A DNA stretch of 64,000 nt from Saliniramus fredricksonii (GTDB lineage Bacteria > Pseudomonadota > Alphaproteobacteria > Rhizobiales > Beijerinckiaceae), in assembly GCF_900094735.1 (NCBI RefSeq), contig NZ_FMBM01000002.1, forward strand, positions 62,001 to 126,000, in the 5' to 3' direction. The notes beneath the pieces were generated by a model. It was not told the origin of the DNA, did no database searches, and saw nothing but the letters and a program-made list of their open reading frames with translations. Shown one piece after another: positions 10,055-19,211 of this stretch. Numbering within the stretch: the stretch's first letter is position 1; the number at the start of each line of letters is the position of its first letter. Both the position numbers and the translations under genes were made by a program.

Positions 10055-10942
10055 ATGAATATCCATGTTCCCTTTCAGGCAGCCGACAGCCGCCCGCTCG
10101 GGCGCTACGACCAGATCGATCAGCCGACCGAGACGGCGCTGGCCCGGGCCTGGCGGGAGCGCGGTGACCGGGGTGCGCGCGACCGGTTGATCCTCGCCCA
10201 CCGTCGTCTCGCCCAGGGTGCCGTCGCGCGCATGGCCGGGCGCAGCGGCGAGAATCATGATGACTTGATGCAGCAGGCCTATCTCGGCCTGATGAAGGCC
10301 GCCGACAGGTTCGATCCGGACAAGGGCGTGCGCTTTTCAACCTATGCCCGCTGGTGGATCCGCGCGGAGATCCAGGAATACCGGGTGCGTAACTGGGCCA
10401 TGGTCCAGATCGGTTCCTCGGCAGCTCAGAAGATGATCTACCTGCATCTGCGCCGGCTGGAGAGCCGCCATGGCCTCACCCATGGCGAGCAGCCGAATGA
10501 TGCGCAGATCAATGCGGAATTGTCGCGCATCATGCAGCTTCCCGAGAAGCGGATCGCCACCTTGCGCGAGCGCATGAGCGTGCGCGACGTCTCCCTCGAT
10601 CAGCGACCGGATGAGGATTCGGAGGATGGTGAGGCGCTCGACATCGTCGACGAGAACGCCCCCGACCCGGAAGTGCAAGCCCTCGACAGCCTGAGCCGCG
10701 AGAAGCTGCGCACCCATCTCGCCGGCTATCTCGACCGCCTGCCGTCGCGCGAGCGTGCCATCGTGACCGATTATTATGTCTCCGATCCGCCGCGCACGCT
10801 CAGCGAACTCGCCGAGATCCACGCCGTGTCGCGCGAGCGCATCCGCCAGATCCGCGAACAGGGCATGCGCAAGCTGCGTCGCTGGTTCGCGGAGGACGGC
10901 TTTGCCGTAGAGGACGAAGCCGGGGCGGTTCCGGTCGGCTGA
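10055..10942 (+). CDS. rpoH: RpoH-like (sigma-32 family) RNA polymerase sigma factor
   Basis: This 295-residue sigma factor has region 2 (DLMQQAYLGLMKAADRFDP, then FSTYARWWIRAEIQEY) and region 4.2 (LSELAEIHAVSRERIRQIRE, about 249-268). Between them, QKMIYLHLRRLES (125-137) sits where heat-shock sigma factors carry the RpoH box (QRKLFFNLR in E. coli). The box is recognisable but diverged, as in second RpoH copies (RpoH2) of Rhizobiales. Those handle oxidative and heat stress. The start at ATG 10055 is supported by ACGAGGA; a longer TTG frame is unlikely. The divergent upstream neighbour is the glycosyltransferase. Confidence 0.88.
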   Translation: MNIHVPFQAADSRPLGRYDQIDQPTETALARAWRERGDRGARDRLILAHRRLAQGAVARMAGRSGENHDDLMQQAYLGLMKAADRFDPDKGVRFSTYARWWIRAEIQEYRVRNWAMVQIGSSAAQKMIYLHLRRLESRHGLTHGEQPNDAQINAELSRIMQLPEKRIATLRERMSVRDVSLDQRPDEDSEDGEALDIVDENAPDPEVQALDSLSREKLRTHLAGYLDRLPSRERAIVTDYYVSDPPRTLSELAEIHAVSRERIRQIREQGMRKLRRWFAEDGFAVEDEAGAVPVG

Positions 10943-10951
10943 TCCGGCGGG

Positions 10952-11824
10952 TTACCCGCGCCGCTGCCGCGCGGCGGTGAGGGTGTTCTGCAACAGGCAG
11001 GCGATGGTCATCGGCCCGACGCCGCCGGGGACAGGGGTGATCGCGCCCGCGACCGCGCGCGCCTCGGCGAAGGCGACATCGCCCACAAGGCGGGTCTTGC
11101 CGCCTCCCGCATCAGGATTGGGTACCCGGTTGATGCCGACGTCGATGACGATGGCGCCGGGCCTGATCCAGTCGCCACGCACCATTTCAGGGCGCCCCAC
11201 CGCCGCGACGAGGAGATCGGCGCGCCGGCAGATCGCGGGAAGATCGCGGCTGCGCGAATGGGCAATGGTCACGGTGCAGTTCTCCGCCAGCAGCAATTGC
11301 GCCACCGGCTTGCCGACGATGTTGGAGCGGCCCACCACCACGGCTTCCATCCCGGAAAGATCGGCCTGCGCGCTCTTGGCAAGCATCACGCAGCCCAGCG
11401 GCGTGCAGGGCACGAGCCCGGGCAATCCGGTGGCGAGGCGCCCGGCATTGACCGGGTGAAACCCGTCCACATCCTTGTCCGGATCGATCGCCGCAATCAC
11501 CTTCTGCGCGTCGATATGATCGGGCAGGGGCAATTGCACGAGGATTCCGTCAACCGCGTCATCGGCATTGAGCCGTGCGACCAGGGCCAGCAGATCGGTC
11601 TCCGGCGTGTCTGCGCTCAGACGGTGCTCGAAGGAGGCCATGCCGATCTCGCGGGTCTGCTTTGCCTTGTTGCGCACATAGACCTGGCTGGCGGCATCCT
11701 CTCCGACCAGCACCACGGCGAGGCCCGGGGTGAGCCCGGTGCCGGCAATGCTCTCAACCTCGCCGGCAAGGCGGCTGCGCAGATCGGCGGCGACGGCCTT
11801 GCCGTCGATGATGGTGGCGCTCAT
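10952..11824 (-). CDS. folD: Bifunctional methylenetetrahydrofolate dehydrogenase/cyclohydrolase
   Basis: The 290-residue cytosolic enzyme interconverts 5,10-methylene-THF and 10-formyl-THF using NADP. It shows the catalytic [13 protein letters not shown] segment (Tyr and Lys), [21 protein letters not shown], the nucleotide-binding [17 protein letters not shown] and the C-terminal [14 protein letters not shown] 11824 gives the usual MSATIIDGK start and shares bases with the stop of the DUF167 gene (TGATGA-type overlap). The two are translationally coupled, probably in one transcript with the YggT gene. Confidence 0.97.
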   Translation of the reverse strand: MSATIIDGKAVAADLRSRLAGEVESIAGTGLTPGLAVVLVGEDAASQVYVRNKAKQTREIGMASFEHRLSADTPETDLLALVARLNADDAVDGILVQLPLPDHIDAQKVIAAIDPDKDVDGFHPVNAGRLATGLPGLVPCTPLGCVMLAKSAQADLSGMEAVVVGRSNIVGKPVAQLLLAENCTVTIAHSRSRDLPAICRRADLLVAAVGRPEMVRGDWIRPGAIVIDVGINRVPNPDAGGGKTRLVGDVAFAEARAVAGAITPVPGGVGPMTIACLLQNTLTAARQRRG

Positions 11825-12225
11825 CACGATGATCCTTGATACGATGCATTGCGGGCAAGGGGCTCGCATCGTGCGAGCAGGGTTGCAAGCATTTCTGCAA
11901 GCATTTCTGCAAGCATTTCTGCGAGCCTTTGCGGATCGCCTCCCAGATGCAGGCTCTTGAGCCGTGCACTCGCCCCGGTGATGAGGCTGATCCGGGCGGG
12001 TGCGATGCCCAGCGCCCCGGCGATCAGTGCGATCACGGCCTTGTTGGCCTCGCCGTCCCGGGCTTTCGCGCGCACGGTCACGGCGAGCGCCTCGCGCCCG
12101 TCACCGATATCCTGAACGCCCCGGATCGCAGCCTGCCTGGCGCCGGGCGTGACGCGCAGATTGAGGCTGATCCCGTCTTCGCGCTCCCTCCAGGCGGGGC
12201 GCGCAGGTGAGGGCGCCCCGGTCAT
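11824..12225 (-). CDS. DUF167 (YggU) family protein
   Basis: The 133-residue protein has the YggU core: [36 protein letters not shown] and [18 protein letters not shown]. The family has a known fold but no firm function. After the core comes a repeated L-A-E-M stretch, encoded by three 12-bp tandem repeats. That makes the C-terminus longer than usual and probably a short amphipathic helix. The gene lies between yggT (2 bp away) and folD (overlapping). Confidence 0.88.
   Translation of the reverse strand: MTGAPSPARPAWREREDGISLNLRVTPGARQAAIRGVQDIGDGREALAVTVRAKARDGEANKAVIALIAGALGIAPARISLITGASARLKSLHLGGDPQRLAEMLAEMLAEMLATLLARCEPLARNASYQGSS
11885..11920. repeat. 12-bp tandem repeat, three exact copies
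   Basis: GCAAGCATTTCT occurs three times in a row (11885, 11897, 11909) inside the 3' part of the DUF167 gene and encodes the repeated A-E-M-L helix. Gain or loss of a copy would keep the reading frame. Confidence 0.92.
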
Positions 12226-12227
12226 GA

Positions 12228-12518
12228 TCAGAAGGCGATCGGATAGAGGTAGCGGATGATGACCTGCTGCAGGAAGAAGATGCCGAGCAGCAGGATGATC
12301 GGCGAGAGATCAATCCCGCCCAGATCCGGCATGATCCGCCTGATGCGTGACAGGGCCGGTTCGGTCACCCGGTGGAGGAAATCGAAGATCATGCGCACGA
12401 AATCGTTGCGCGTGTTGATCACGCCGAAAGCCACGAGCCAGCTCATGATCACCATGGCGATGACGAGCCAGGTATAGATCCGCAGGGCCAGCATGATGAC
12501 GTCGAGAACAGCGAGCAT
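12228..12518 (-). CDS. YggT family membrane protein
   Basis: The 96-residue protein has two hydrophobic segments (about 5-33 and 70-90) around the YggT hallmark NTRNDFVRMIFDFLHRVTEPALSRIRR, split here by an intact amphipathic loop. YggT proteins lie in the inner membrane and are linked to osmotic tolerance and, in cyanobacteria and plastids, to cell or organelle division. It leads the yggT-DUF167-folD unit. Confidence 0.93.
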   Translation of the reverse strand: MLAVLDVIMLALRIYTWLVIAMVIMSWLVAFGVINTRNDFVRMIFDFLHRVTEPALSRIRRIMPDLGGIDLSPIILLLGIFFLQQVIIRYLYPIAF

Positions 12519-12630
12519 GAGGCGCGTCCAGTCTGGAGAAAGCGATTCGGTCAGGCAGGGCGTGCAGGCCCCCCACAGGGTTTAGCGCCCCGCGCCGCCG
12601 CCGACAACCATGGCGGCGACAGCCGGGCGC

Positions 12631-13677
12631 TCAGGGGCGACGCACGAAGCCGAGAATGTCGCGCACGTCGTTCATGGTCTTCGAGGCGATCGCCTCGGCC
12701 CGACCGGCGCCGTCAGCGAGGATTGCGTCGATATGGCCGGGATCGGCGGTCAGCCGGCGCATCTCGCCGGCGATCGGAGCGAGCGTCTCCACGGCGAGAT
12801 CGACCAGCGCGCCCTTGAAGGTGGAAAATTGCGCGCCGCCGAATTCGTCGAGCACGCTCTGGCGCGGCATGTCGCGGAGCGCCGCAAAGATGCCGACGAG
12901 GTTATCCGCCTCCGGGCGCCCTTCGAGACCTTCGAGCGCGCCCGGCAGCGGCTCGGGATCGGTCTTGGCCTTGCGCACCTTCTGGGCGATGGTGTCGGCA
13001 TTGTCGGTCAGATTGATGCGCGAGTAATCGGAGGGGTCCGATTTCGACATTTTCTTCGTGCCGTCGCGCAGGCTCATGATCCGCGTCGCCGGGCCCTGGA
13101 TCAGCGGTTCCGGCTGCGGGAAATATTCCGCGCCATGGCCGAGCTCGGCGATCATCTCCGCCCAGTCATTGTTGAATTTCTGGGCGATGTCGCGCGAGAG
13201 TTCGAGATGCTGCTTCTGGTCGTCGCCCACGGGGACATGGGTGGCGCGGTAGACGAGGATATCGGCGGCCATCAGGGTCGGATAGGCGAACAGCCCCACC
13301 GAGGCGTTCTCGCGATCCTTGCCGGCCTTCTCCTTGAACTGCGTCATGCGGCTGAGCCAGCCCATCCGCGCCACGCAGTTGAACACCCAGGCGAGCTCGG
13401 CATGCTGGGGCACCTGCGACTGGTTGAAGACGATGTTCTTCTTCGGATCGATGCCGGCGGCGATGAAGGCGGCCGTGACCTCGCGGATCTGGTCCTTGAG
13501 CAGCCGCGGATCCTGCGGCACGGTGATGGCGTGCAGATCGACCACGCAATAGATGCAGGAATAATTCTCCTGCATGGTGACGAAACGGCTGATCGCACCG
13601 AGATAATTCCCCAGATGCAGATTGCCCGTCGGCTGCACACCGGAAAACACCAATTCCTCAAAACCGGCCATCGACAT
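12631..13677 (-). CDS. trpS: Tryptophanyl-tRNA synthetase
   Basis: The 348-residue class I enzyme charges tRNA-Trp. [16 protein letters not shown] contains the HIGH-type signature (HLGN) and KKMSKSD is the KMSKS loop. ATG 13677 follows AAAGGGG, which overrides the longer frame. It lies 91 bp downstream of murJ on the same strand, an order seen in many alphaproteobacteria, where uspA- and nifU-type genes often follow; here yggT follows instead. An inverted repeat (AGCGCCC...GGGCGCT, 12584-12631) at the stop codon could end the transcript but lacks a T-run. Confidence 0.97.
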   Translation of the reverse strand: MSMAGFEELVFSGVQPTGNLHLGNYLGAISRFVTMQENYSCIYCVVDLHAITVPQDPRLLKDQIREVTAAFIAAGIDPKKNIVFNQSQVPQHAELAWVFNCVARMGWLSRMTQFKEKAGKDRENASVGLFAYPTLMAADILVYRATHVPVGDDQKQHLELSRDIAQKFNNDWAEMIAELGHGAEYFPQPEPLIQGPATRIMSLRDGTKKMSKSDPSDYSRINLTDNADTIAQKVRKAKTDPEPLPGALEGLEGRPEADNLVGIFAALRDMPRQSVLDEFGGAQFSTFKGALVDLAVETLAPIAGEMRRLTADPGHIDAILADGAGRAEAIASKTMNDVRDILGFVRRP

Positions 13678-13768
13678 ACCCCTTTCGCGCCGACCCAAAC
13701 GCGCGCATAGCGGGATTATGGCAAGCCGCGACGGGATGCAAGGGCCGGCGGGCCACACCGGGCTTGCG

Positions 13769-15442
13769 TCATGCCGCCCTGTGTGATCGGCGCAACCTGC
13801 GCCGGGGATCATGGCGCCCGAGCGTGCCCGTCAGCATCGCGAGCAGGCCGTAGACCGGGATTGCCGCGAGGCAGAAGGCGATCAGGACCGGGAGGCTGGT
13901 CAGCGGCAGGAATGCATCCGCGCCGAGCACGAAGAGCGCGAAGGCGGTGTTGGCGGCGATCAGGCGCGCAAGCCGCCAGCGGATCAGCGCCGTATGGCGG
14001 GGCCGCCTGTGCGGATCCCGGTCGCGCGCGACGCGATGCAGTGCGAGCCATTGCCCGGCAAAGGCGCAGGCGATGCCCAGTCCGAGCCCGGTTGCCCCCG
14101 CGAGGTTCGCGCCAAGCGCGCAGGCGGCCAGGGCGAGGGCGAAACTCGCCAGAGCGACAAGGGCGGGCGCGCGCATGCGCTGGCGGGCGAAGAGGATCTG
14201 CTCGTTGATCCGGGTCAGTACCGCGAAGGGCAGGCCGCAGGCGAGGCCGGCGAGCAACCCCGCCGTGGCGCGCGCATCCGCCGCGTCGAAGGCGCCGCGC
14301 GCGAACAAGGCCGTGGTGATCGGCTGCGCCAGCAGGACGAGGCCGATCGCGGCAGGAAGCGCGAGCAGCAGCGCGTCGAAGCGGGCGCGGCGCGCGAGGG
14401 TGCGAAAGCCGCTCTGCATGCCGGTTGCGGCCTGATATGCGAGCCGGGGCAGCAGCACGATCCCCGCCAGCGCGGCAATGAGACCGAGCGGCAGCAGGAA
14501 GACGCGTTCGGCATAATGCAGGAAGGCCAATGCGCCGGGCATGGTCGAGGCAGCGGGCATGGCGGCGAGCAGGAGGAGTTGGGAGCCCGCAGCGGCGATC
14601 AGGGCCGGGAACGCGAGCCGCACGAGCCGGCGCTGATCGGCATCGAAAGCCGGTCGGCTCAGGCGGACCGCGCCAGGCAGCCGGCGCAGGGCGCGGGCGA
14701 GGAGGGCGAGCTGCATCAGGCTGCCGAGGCTCATCGTCGCCGCGAGCGCGAAGGCCATATGCTTTGGTGTCGGGGCGAGACCGAGCAACGGCGCGGCCAG
14801 AAGCGCGATCATGGCCAGATTGACGACGAGCGGGCTCAGGCTGATCGCGAGAAAGCGGCCATGGGCCGTGAGCACCGCACCGATCAGAGCCGACAGCGTC
14901 ATCACCGCGATTGCCGGCAGGGCCAGCCGCGTGGCGGTGACGGCGATGTCGCGGGCGGGGTCATCGGAGGCGAATCCGCCGGCGAGCAGCGCGAGCAGGG
15001 CGCCGGCGGCGAGGGTGGCGAGGGCGCTCAGGGCGATGATCACAAGCCCGATCGTGGTCAGCGCCCGCCCGGCGAATCCCGCCGCAGCCGCGGCCCCGCC
15101 GGTCCCGGCGATCTGCGCGTGCAGTGGCACGAAACCGGCATTGACCGCCCCTTCCGAGACCATCCGCCGGGCGAGATTGGGCAGGCGCAGGGCGATCGCA
15201 AGCGTCTCCGCCGCCGGACCGGCCCCGAGCACGGCGGCGATCATCACGTCGCGGACGAAGCCGAGAATGCGGGAGAAGGCGGCGGCGCCGGCGACGATGA
15301 GGCCGGATCGGACAGGGCCCTTCGCGCCCGGATCGCCTGCAGATTTGTCCCGCGCCGGGTCTTGCCGCGCCGGGTCTTGCCGCGTTGGATCTTGCCGCGT
15401 TGGATCTTGCGGCGCCGGATCCTGCGGCGACTGCGTCGTCAC
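13769..15442 (-). CDS. murJ: Lipid II flippase MurJ
   Basis: MurJ moves lipid II across the inner membrane for peptidoglycan synthesis. The MOP-superfamily pattern of about 14 helices is clear, with [19 protein letters not shown] and [20 protein letters not shown] matching the conserved first helices and loop. The N-terminus is unusual: a hydrophilic tail of repeated Q-D-P-[AT]-R, coded by five 15-bp repeats, precedes helix 1. The frame is open to 15520, but starting there would overlap the upstream EAL gene by 74 bp. GTG 15442 avoids this and has GAGG close by. The start remains uncertain; the body does not. Confidence 0.9.
   Translation of the reverse strand: MTTQSPQDPAPQDPTRQDPTRQDPARQDPARDKSAGDPGAKGPVRSGLIVAGAAAFSRILGFVRDVMIAAVLGAGPAAETLAIALRLPNLARRMVSEGAVNAGFVPLHAQIAGTGGAAAAAGFAGRALTTIGLVIIALSALATLAAGALLALLAGGFASDDPARDIAVTATRLALPAIAVMTLSALIGAVLTAHGRFLAISLSPLVVNLAMIALLAAPLLGLAPTPKHMAFALAATMSLGSLMQLALLARALRRLPGAVRLSRPAFDADQRRLVRLAFPALIAAAGSQLLLLAAMPAASTMPGALAFLHYAERVFLLPLGLIAALAGIVLLPRLAYQAATGMQSGFRTLARRARFDALLLALPAAIGLVLLAQPITTALFARGAFDAADARATAGLLAGLACGLPFAVLTRINEQILFARQRMRAPALVALASFALALAACALGANLAGATGLGLGIACAFAGQWLALHRVARDRDPHRRPRHTALIRWRLARLIAANTAFALFVLGADAFLPLTSLPVLIAFCLAAIPVYGLLAMLTGTLGRHDPRRRLRRSHRAA
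15351..15425. repeat. 15-bp tandem repeat, five copies
   Basis: Copies start at 15351, 15366, 15381, 15396 and 15411. The first two read CGCGCCGGGTCTTGC, the next two CGCGTTGGATCTTGC, and the last is a hybrid. The pairwise pattern suggests stepwise duplication. The array encodes the Q-D-P-[AT]-R tail of MurJ. Confidence 0.9.
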
Positions 15443-15446
15443 GGCC

Positions 15447-17147
15447 TCACGCGACCGCCGGACTGCTGGTCCCGTCTCCGTCCCTGTCGGCGTCGCCGGT
15501 CGCGGGTTGTGCCGCATCATCGGCGAGCGTCAGAATCGGTTCGGCGCAATGGCGTCCCTGGAGATAATCGACGCCCCATTCCGCAAGCATGGCGGCGGTC
15601 TCCTCGTCCTCGACCCATTCGGCCACGACACGCATGTCCAGATTGCGCGCGAGATCGACGAGGGTGCGCACGAAGAAGCGGTCATCGGGGGAGCGCGGCA
15701 GGTTCTGCACGAAGGCCCCGTCGATCTTGAGAATGTCGACGGGGAAGCTGCGAAGATGGCGGAAGGAGGTGTGGCCGGCGCCGAAATCGTCGATGGCGAT
15801 GCGAACGCCCTTCTGCTTCATCATTTCGAGCTGCATGCGCGTGCGTTCGGGATCGCGGACCGCGCTCGTCTCGGTAATCTCGATGATCAGCCGCGCGGCC
15901 ACGCCCGGATGCAGGGCGAGATGACCATCCAGCGCGCTGATCCAGTCGGGGCGCTCCAGGGTCGACGGGGAGAGATTGACGGAGAGATGGTCCTCCGGAT
16001 GCTTCGCGAGCCAGCTTGTGGCCAGTTCGAGCATGCGCGCATCGAGCAGATCCATCAGCCCCGCGCGCTCGACTGCGGGCATGATCTCGCCACCGGCCAG
16101 AAGCGGCATGTCCGGGCGGGTGAGCCTGGCCAGCGCCTCGCAGAACACCGTCTTGCGGGTGCGCGCATCGACCACCGGCTGGCGGGCGAAGACGAGCCGG
16201 CGCTCGTTGAGCGCATCGATCACCGCATTGGCCGAAAGCTGCGCCTCGCGCCGCAGACGGGCTTCGCAGCGCAGATCATGCACGACGAGCGTTTCATGCG
16301 GCTGGATGCGTGCACGCGCCAGCGCATCTTCCGCGCGGCGCATCAGCGAGGCGGCATCGCGGGCGTGATCGGGGGCACAGGCCGCGCCGATGCGCAGGCT
16401 GACGGGGAAGACGCCGCCCTGCGTCGCGACGGGGGTCTTCTCGACCGCATCGCGCAGCCGCTGCGCGGCAATCGGAGCCTGGCCGAGAGAGCACGACATC
16501 ATTGCCACGGCGAAGCGGTTGCTGGCGTAGCGGGTGATCTTGTCGCGGCTGCGCAGCACCCGGCGGATGCGTGTCGCGACCTCGTCGATCACCGCATCAC
16601 CGCCATCGAAGCCGAGCTCGTCGTTGATCCGCTCGAGATTGTCGATCGCGGCGATCATGATGGTGACGCGCTTTTGCGAACTCGCAGTGGCGAGCACGTC
16701 GGCGCCGATGAAATCGACGAAGGCGCCGCGATCACCCAGCCGCATCTGCGTCGCATCGCCGGGCTCGACGCGCAGCACACCGTGGACCCGCGCCGGTGTG
16801 CCGCCCGGCCCGGCATACCAGCGACCGGAATCCTCGACGGCGACCCGGCGTCCATCCGGGAGGCGAAGGTTGTAACGTGTCCTGAAGGGAATCCCCGCGC
16901 CGGTATCAGTCTCCCGGGCGAGGCTGATCGTCTCGTTGCGGTTGATGCCGCTGCCCGGCTCGGCCATCAGCGCGAAGGCGCCACCGGTGGCGATGCTCTG
17001 CGGATCGGCGATGCCGAGCACGTCACAGGCATTGGCGCTCCATGCGAGCGCGTCGGTCTCCACGTTCCAGTCATAGATGACTTCCCCGATGGAGGTGAGC
17101 ACGGCGCGCGGATCGAGAGCCGTTTCCGGCGGTCTGGCATCCGACAT
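15447..17147 (-). CDS. PAS-GGDEF(degenerate)-EAL c-di-GMP phosphodiesterase
   Basis: This 566-residue protein has an N-terminal PAS-like sensor (about 15-130), a GGDEF domain (about 155-285) and an EAL domain (about 310-545). The GGDEF site is replaced by YASNRF (207-212), so diguanylate cyclase activity is unlikely. The EAL motifs are intact: EALAR (337-341), NLSP (391), EITET (423-427), DDFGAG (453-458), LKIDG (473-477) and VAEWVE (508-513). c-di-GMP hydrolysis is therefore expected. No membrane helix is seen, so it is probably cytoplasmic. A CtrA-type site lies 176 bp upstream. murJ begins immediately downstream. Confidence 0.92.
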   Translation of the reverse strand: MSDARPPETALDPRAVLTSIGEVIYDWNVETDALAWSANACDVLGIADPQSIATGGAFALMAEPGSGINRNETISLARETDTGAGIPFRTRYNLRLPDGRRVAVEDSGRWYAGPGGTPARVHGVLRVEPGDATQMRLGDRGAFVDFIGADVLATASSQKRVTIMIAAIDNLERINDELGFDGGDAVIDEVATRIRRVLRSRDKITRYASNRFAVAMMSCSLGQAPIAAQRLRDAVEKTPVATQGGVFPVSLRIGAACAPDHARDAASLMRRAEDALARARIQPHETLVVHDLRCEARLRREAQLSANAVIDALNERRLVFARQPVVDARTRKTVFCEALARLTRPDMPLLAGGEIMPAVERAGLMDLLDARMLELATSWLAKHPEDHLSVNLSPSTLERPDWISALDGHLALHPGVAARLIIEITETSAVRDPERTRMQLEMMKQKGVRIAIDDFGAGHTSFRHLRSFPVDILKIDGAFVQNLPRSPDDRFFVRTLVDLARNLDMRVVAEWVEDEETAAMLAEWGVDYLQGRHCAEPILTLADDAAQPATGDADRDGDGTSSPAVA

Positions 17148-17322
17148 CGAGGCCCGTCCTTTCCCATCCCGTTACGGCTTGAACCGACGCGGTGACGCCC
17201 ATGCCATTGCCCGGATGCGGTGCACCAGAACGGCACAGGGCAATGCCCGCCGTGCGCGAACCATCTTCCGAAGCAAGCGCCTGCAGGTGACAATTCGTCC
17301 TGAAATGATGCATAAACCAAGG

Positions 17323-17337
17323 TTAACAGGCGGTTAA
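17323..17337. promoter_or_regulatory. Candidate CtrA binding site
   Basis: TTAACAGGCGGTTAA matches the CtrA consensus TTAA-N7-TTAA exactly. It lies in a 244-bp gap between the PAS-GGDEF-EAL gene (start 17147, minus) and a small gene (start 17392, plus). CtrA is the cell-cycle and motility master regulator of alphaproteobacteria. It is the only exact match I found in the gaps I examined. Confidence 0.55.
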
Positions 17338-17391
17338 AACTGGCCGCAGAATTGCACGTAATGGTGATCATGCGTCCGGGAGTTTCGCTGC

Positions 17392-17709
17392 ATGCATAAC
17401 GAACCATTGATGCAAACCGCTGCCGCGCATCGCGCGAATCGCAATTCCGCGAGCCGTGCGGTCGTGCCCGTCACGGCCACCACGCGCACGCATAACGAGG
17501 GGGATGAGCGCACGCGGCACGAACGGGCATCGTTCCGGGCGATGCCCCGGCAGGCTGGGGCCTCGGCGGGTTTCGTCACGCAGCTGATCGCCTGTGCCGG
17601 CAACCTGCCTGCTTATCGGGCCCGGCGCCGGGCCGAGCCGGAGGAGGCCGCGCGTTGTTATGCGGGCGCATCGGCGCATCCGGTGCAGGGGCGCGGCATC
17701 GCCGTGTGA
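17392..17709 (+). CDS. Conserved-looking small alphaproteobacterial protein
   Basis: This 105-residue protein of unknown function has a poorly ordered, Arg/Ala-rich N-terminal half. The C-terminal block FVTQLIACAGNLPAYRARRR followed by AEPEEAARCY resembles a short motif I know from hypothetical proteins of Rhizobiales (AQLIA...RRRAEP...A..Y). That, and position 55 bases after a CtrA-type site, argues for a real gene. The Shine-Dalgarno is weak. If it is not coding, the region 17148-17818 is a 671-bp gap. Confidence 0.5.
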   Translation: MHNEPLMQTAAAHRANRNSASRAVVPVTATTRTHNEGDERTRHERASFRAMPRQAGASAGFVTQLIACAGNLPAYRARRRAEPEEAARCYAGASAHPVQGRGIAV

Positions 17710-17818
17710 GCCCGTCCACAATTCGCTGCGGTCGAAAAATCCGCAGCGCCCCCTTGCGGTAAGGGCGCAATTCGGGGAGTAAGGACGACGCGCCGTCAAC
17801 GCGAGCCGGAGAACAGCC

Positions 17819-18535
17819 ATGACCATGCCCTACCGACGAATCCTCGTGAAACTGTCGGGAGAGGCGTTGCAGGCACCGGACGGGTTCTGGCTCGATGCGC
17901 AGGTCCTCACCCGGCTTTCCCAGGATATAGCCCGCGCCACGGCGGCGGGATTCGAGATCGCTCTGGTGATCGGCGGCGGCAACATCATCCGTGGCGCGCG
18001 CATGAGCGCCGCCGGCTGGATCGACCGTCCCACGGCGGATTCCATGGGCATGCTCGCCACGGTGATGAATTCGCTCGCGCTCGAGACCGCGCTGAACGCC
18101 AACGGCGTCTCGGCGCGTACCATGTCGGCGGTGTCGATGCCGACGATCTGCGAAACCTATGCGCGCCAGCCGGCCCTGCATTATCTCGAAAAAGGCCAGG
18201 TCGTGGTGCTGGCGGGCGGTACCGGCAATCCCTTTTTCACCACCGACACCTCCGCCGTGCTGCGCGCTGCGGAACTGCGTTGTGACGCGGTGCTCAAGGC
18301 GACGCAGGTGGATGGGGTCTATTCCGCCGATCCCAAGGCGCACGCGGATGCGAAGCGTTACGACAGGCTTACCCATGACGAGGCGATCGCCCGTGATCTG
18401 AAGGTGATGGATACCGCTGCTTTTGCGCTCGCCCGCGACGGCAAGTTGCCGATCATCGTCGGTTCGCTGCACGCGCCGTCCTCGATCGCGGCGATTCTGG
18501 AGCGAGAAGCACCCTCGACGGTGGTGGCGCCCTGA
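17819..18535 (+). CDS. pyrH: Uridylate kinase
   Basis: The 238-residue hexameric enzyme makes UDP from UMP in pyrimidine synthesis. It belongs to the amino acid kinase fold, seen in RILVKLSGEAL, VIGGGNIIRG, TADSMGMLATVMNSLALE and LAGGTGNPFFTTDT. It opens the long envelope operon; frr follows by 51 bp, an almost universal pairing. Confidence 0.98.
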   Translation: MTMPYRRILVKLSGEALQAPDGFWLDAQVLTRLSQDIARATAAGFEIALVIGGGNIIRGARMSAAGWIDRPTADSMGMLATVMNSLALETALNANGVSARTMSAVSMPTICETYARQPALHYLEKGQVVVLAGGTGNPFFTTDTSAVLRAAELRCDAVLKATQVDGVYSADPKAHADAKRYDRLTHDEAIARDLKVMDTAAFALARDGKLPIIVGSLHAPSSIAAILEREAPSTVVAP

Positions 18536-18586
18536 TATAAACAGCATCGGGCCGTATCCCGACAATTGCACGACAGGACAACGACA

Positions 18587-19147
18587 ATGGCTGCGGAATT
18601 CGATCTCGACGACATCAAGCGCCGTATGCGTGGCGCGGTGAATTCATTGAAGAGCGATCTGGCGGGGCTGCGCACCGGGCGCGCCTCCACGAACCTGCTC
18701 GACCCGATCACGGTCGATGCCTATGGCGCCGCCATGCCGATCAACCAGGTCGCGACGGTCAGCGTGCCCGAGCCGCGCCTGCTCTCGGTCCAGGTCTGGG
18801 ATCGCAGCATGGTGGCCTCCGTCGAGAAGGCGATCCGCGAGAGCGATCTCGGTCTCAATCCGCAGACCGAGGGCCAGGTCATCCGCCTGCGCATTCCCGA
18901 GATGAACGAGCAGCGCCGCAAGGAAATGGTCAAGGTCGCGCACAAATATGCCGAAGAGGCGCGTGTGGCCGTCAGGCATGTGCGTCGCGACGGGCTTGAT
19001 ACGCTGAAGAAGCTGGAAAAAGACGGCGATATCAGCCAGGACGACGAGAAGCGTCAGGCCGATCAGGTCCAGAAGGCGACGGATGAACACGTCTCCGAGG
19101 TCGACTCGGTCGTCGCGGCCAAGGAAAAGGAAATCATGCAGGTCTGA
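18587..19147 (+). CDS. frr: Ribosome recycling factor
   Basis: The 186-residue protein splits the post-termination ribosome together with [43 protein letters not shown] and the long C-terminal helices are typical, and length is normal. ATG 18587 is used; the TTG at 18566 would add seven residues unlike the family. Confidence 0.98.
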   Translation: MAAEFDLDDIKRRMRGAVNSLKSDLAGLRTGRASTNLLDPITVDAYGAAMPINQVATVSVPEPRLLSVQVWDRSMVASVEKAIRESDLGLNPQTEGQVIRLRIPEMNEQRRKEMVKVAHKYAEEARVAVRHVRRDGLDTLKKLEKDGDISQDDEKRQADQVQKATDEHVSEVDSVVAAKEKEIMQV

Positions 19148-19211
19148 TCGGGGATCGGACCTGCATCCGGGCATGCGCCGGTCAGCCGGCGCCAAGCGGA
19201 GACAGGGCTTC

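Noticed and set aside
13811-15730. 639-residue plus-strand open frame opposite murJ
   Set aside because: Highly charged, Glu/Arg/Gly-rich shadow of the MurJ gene; no family features.
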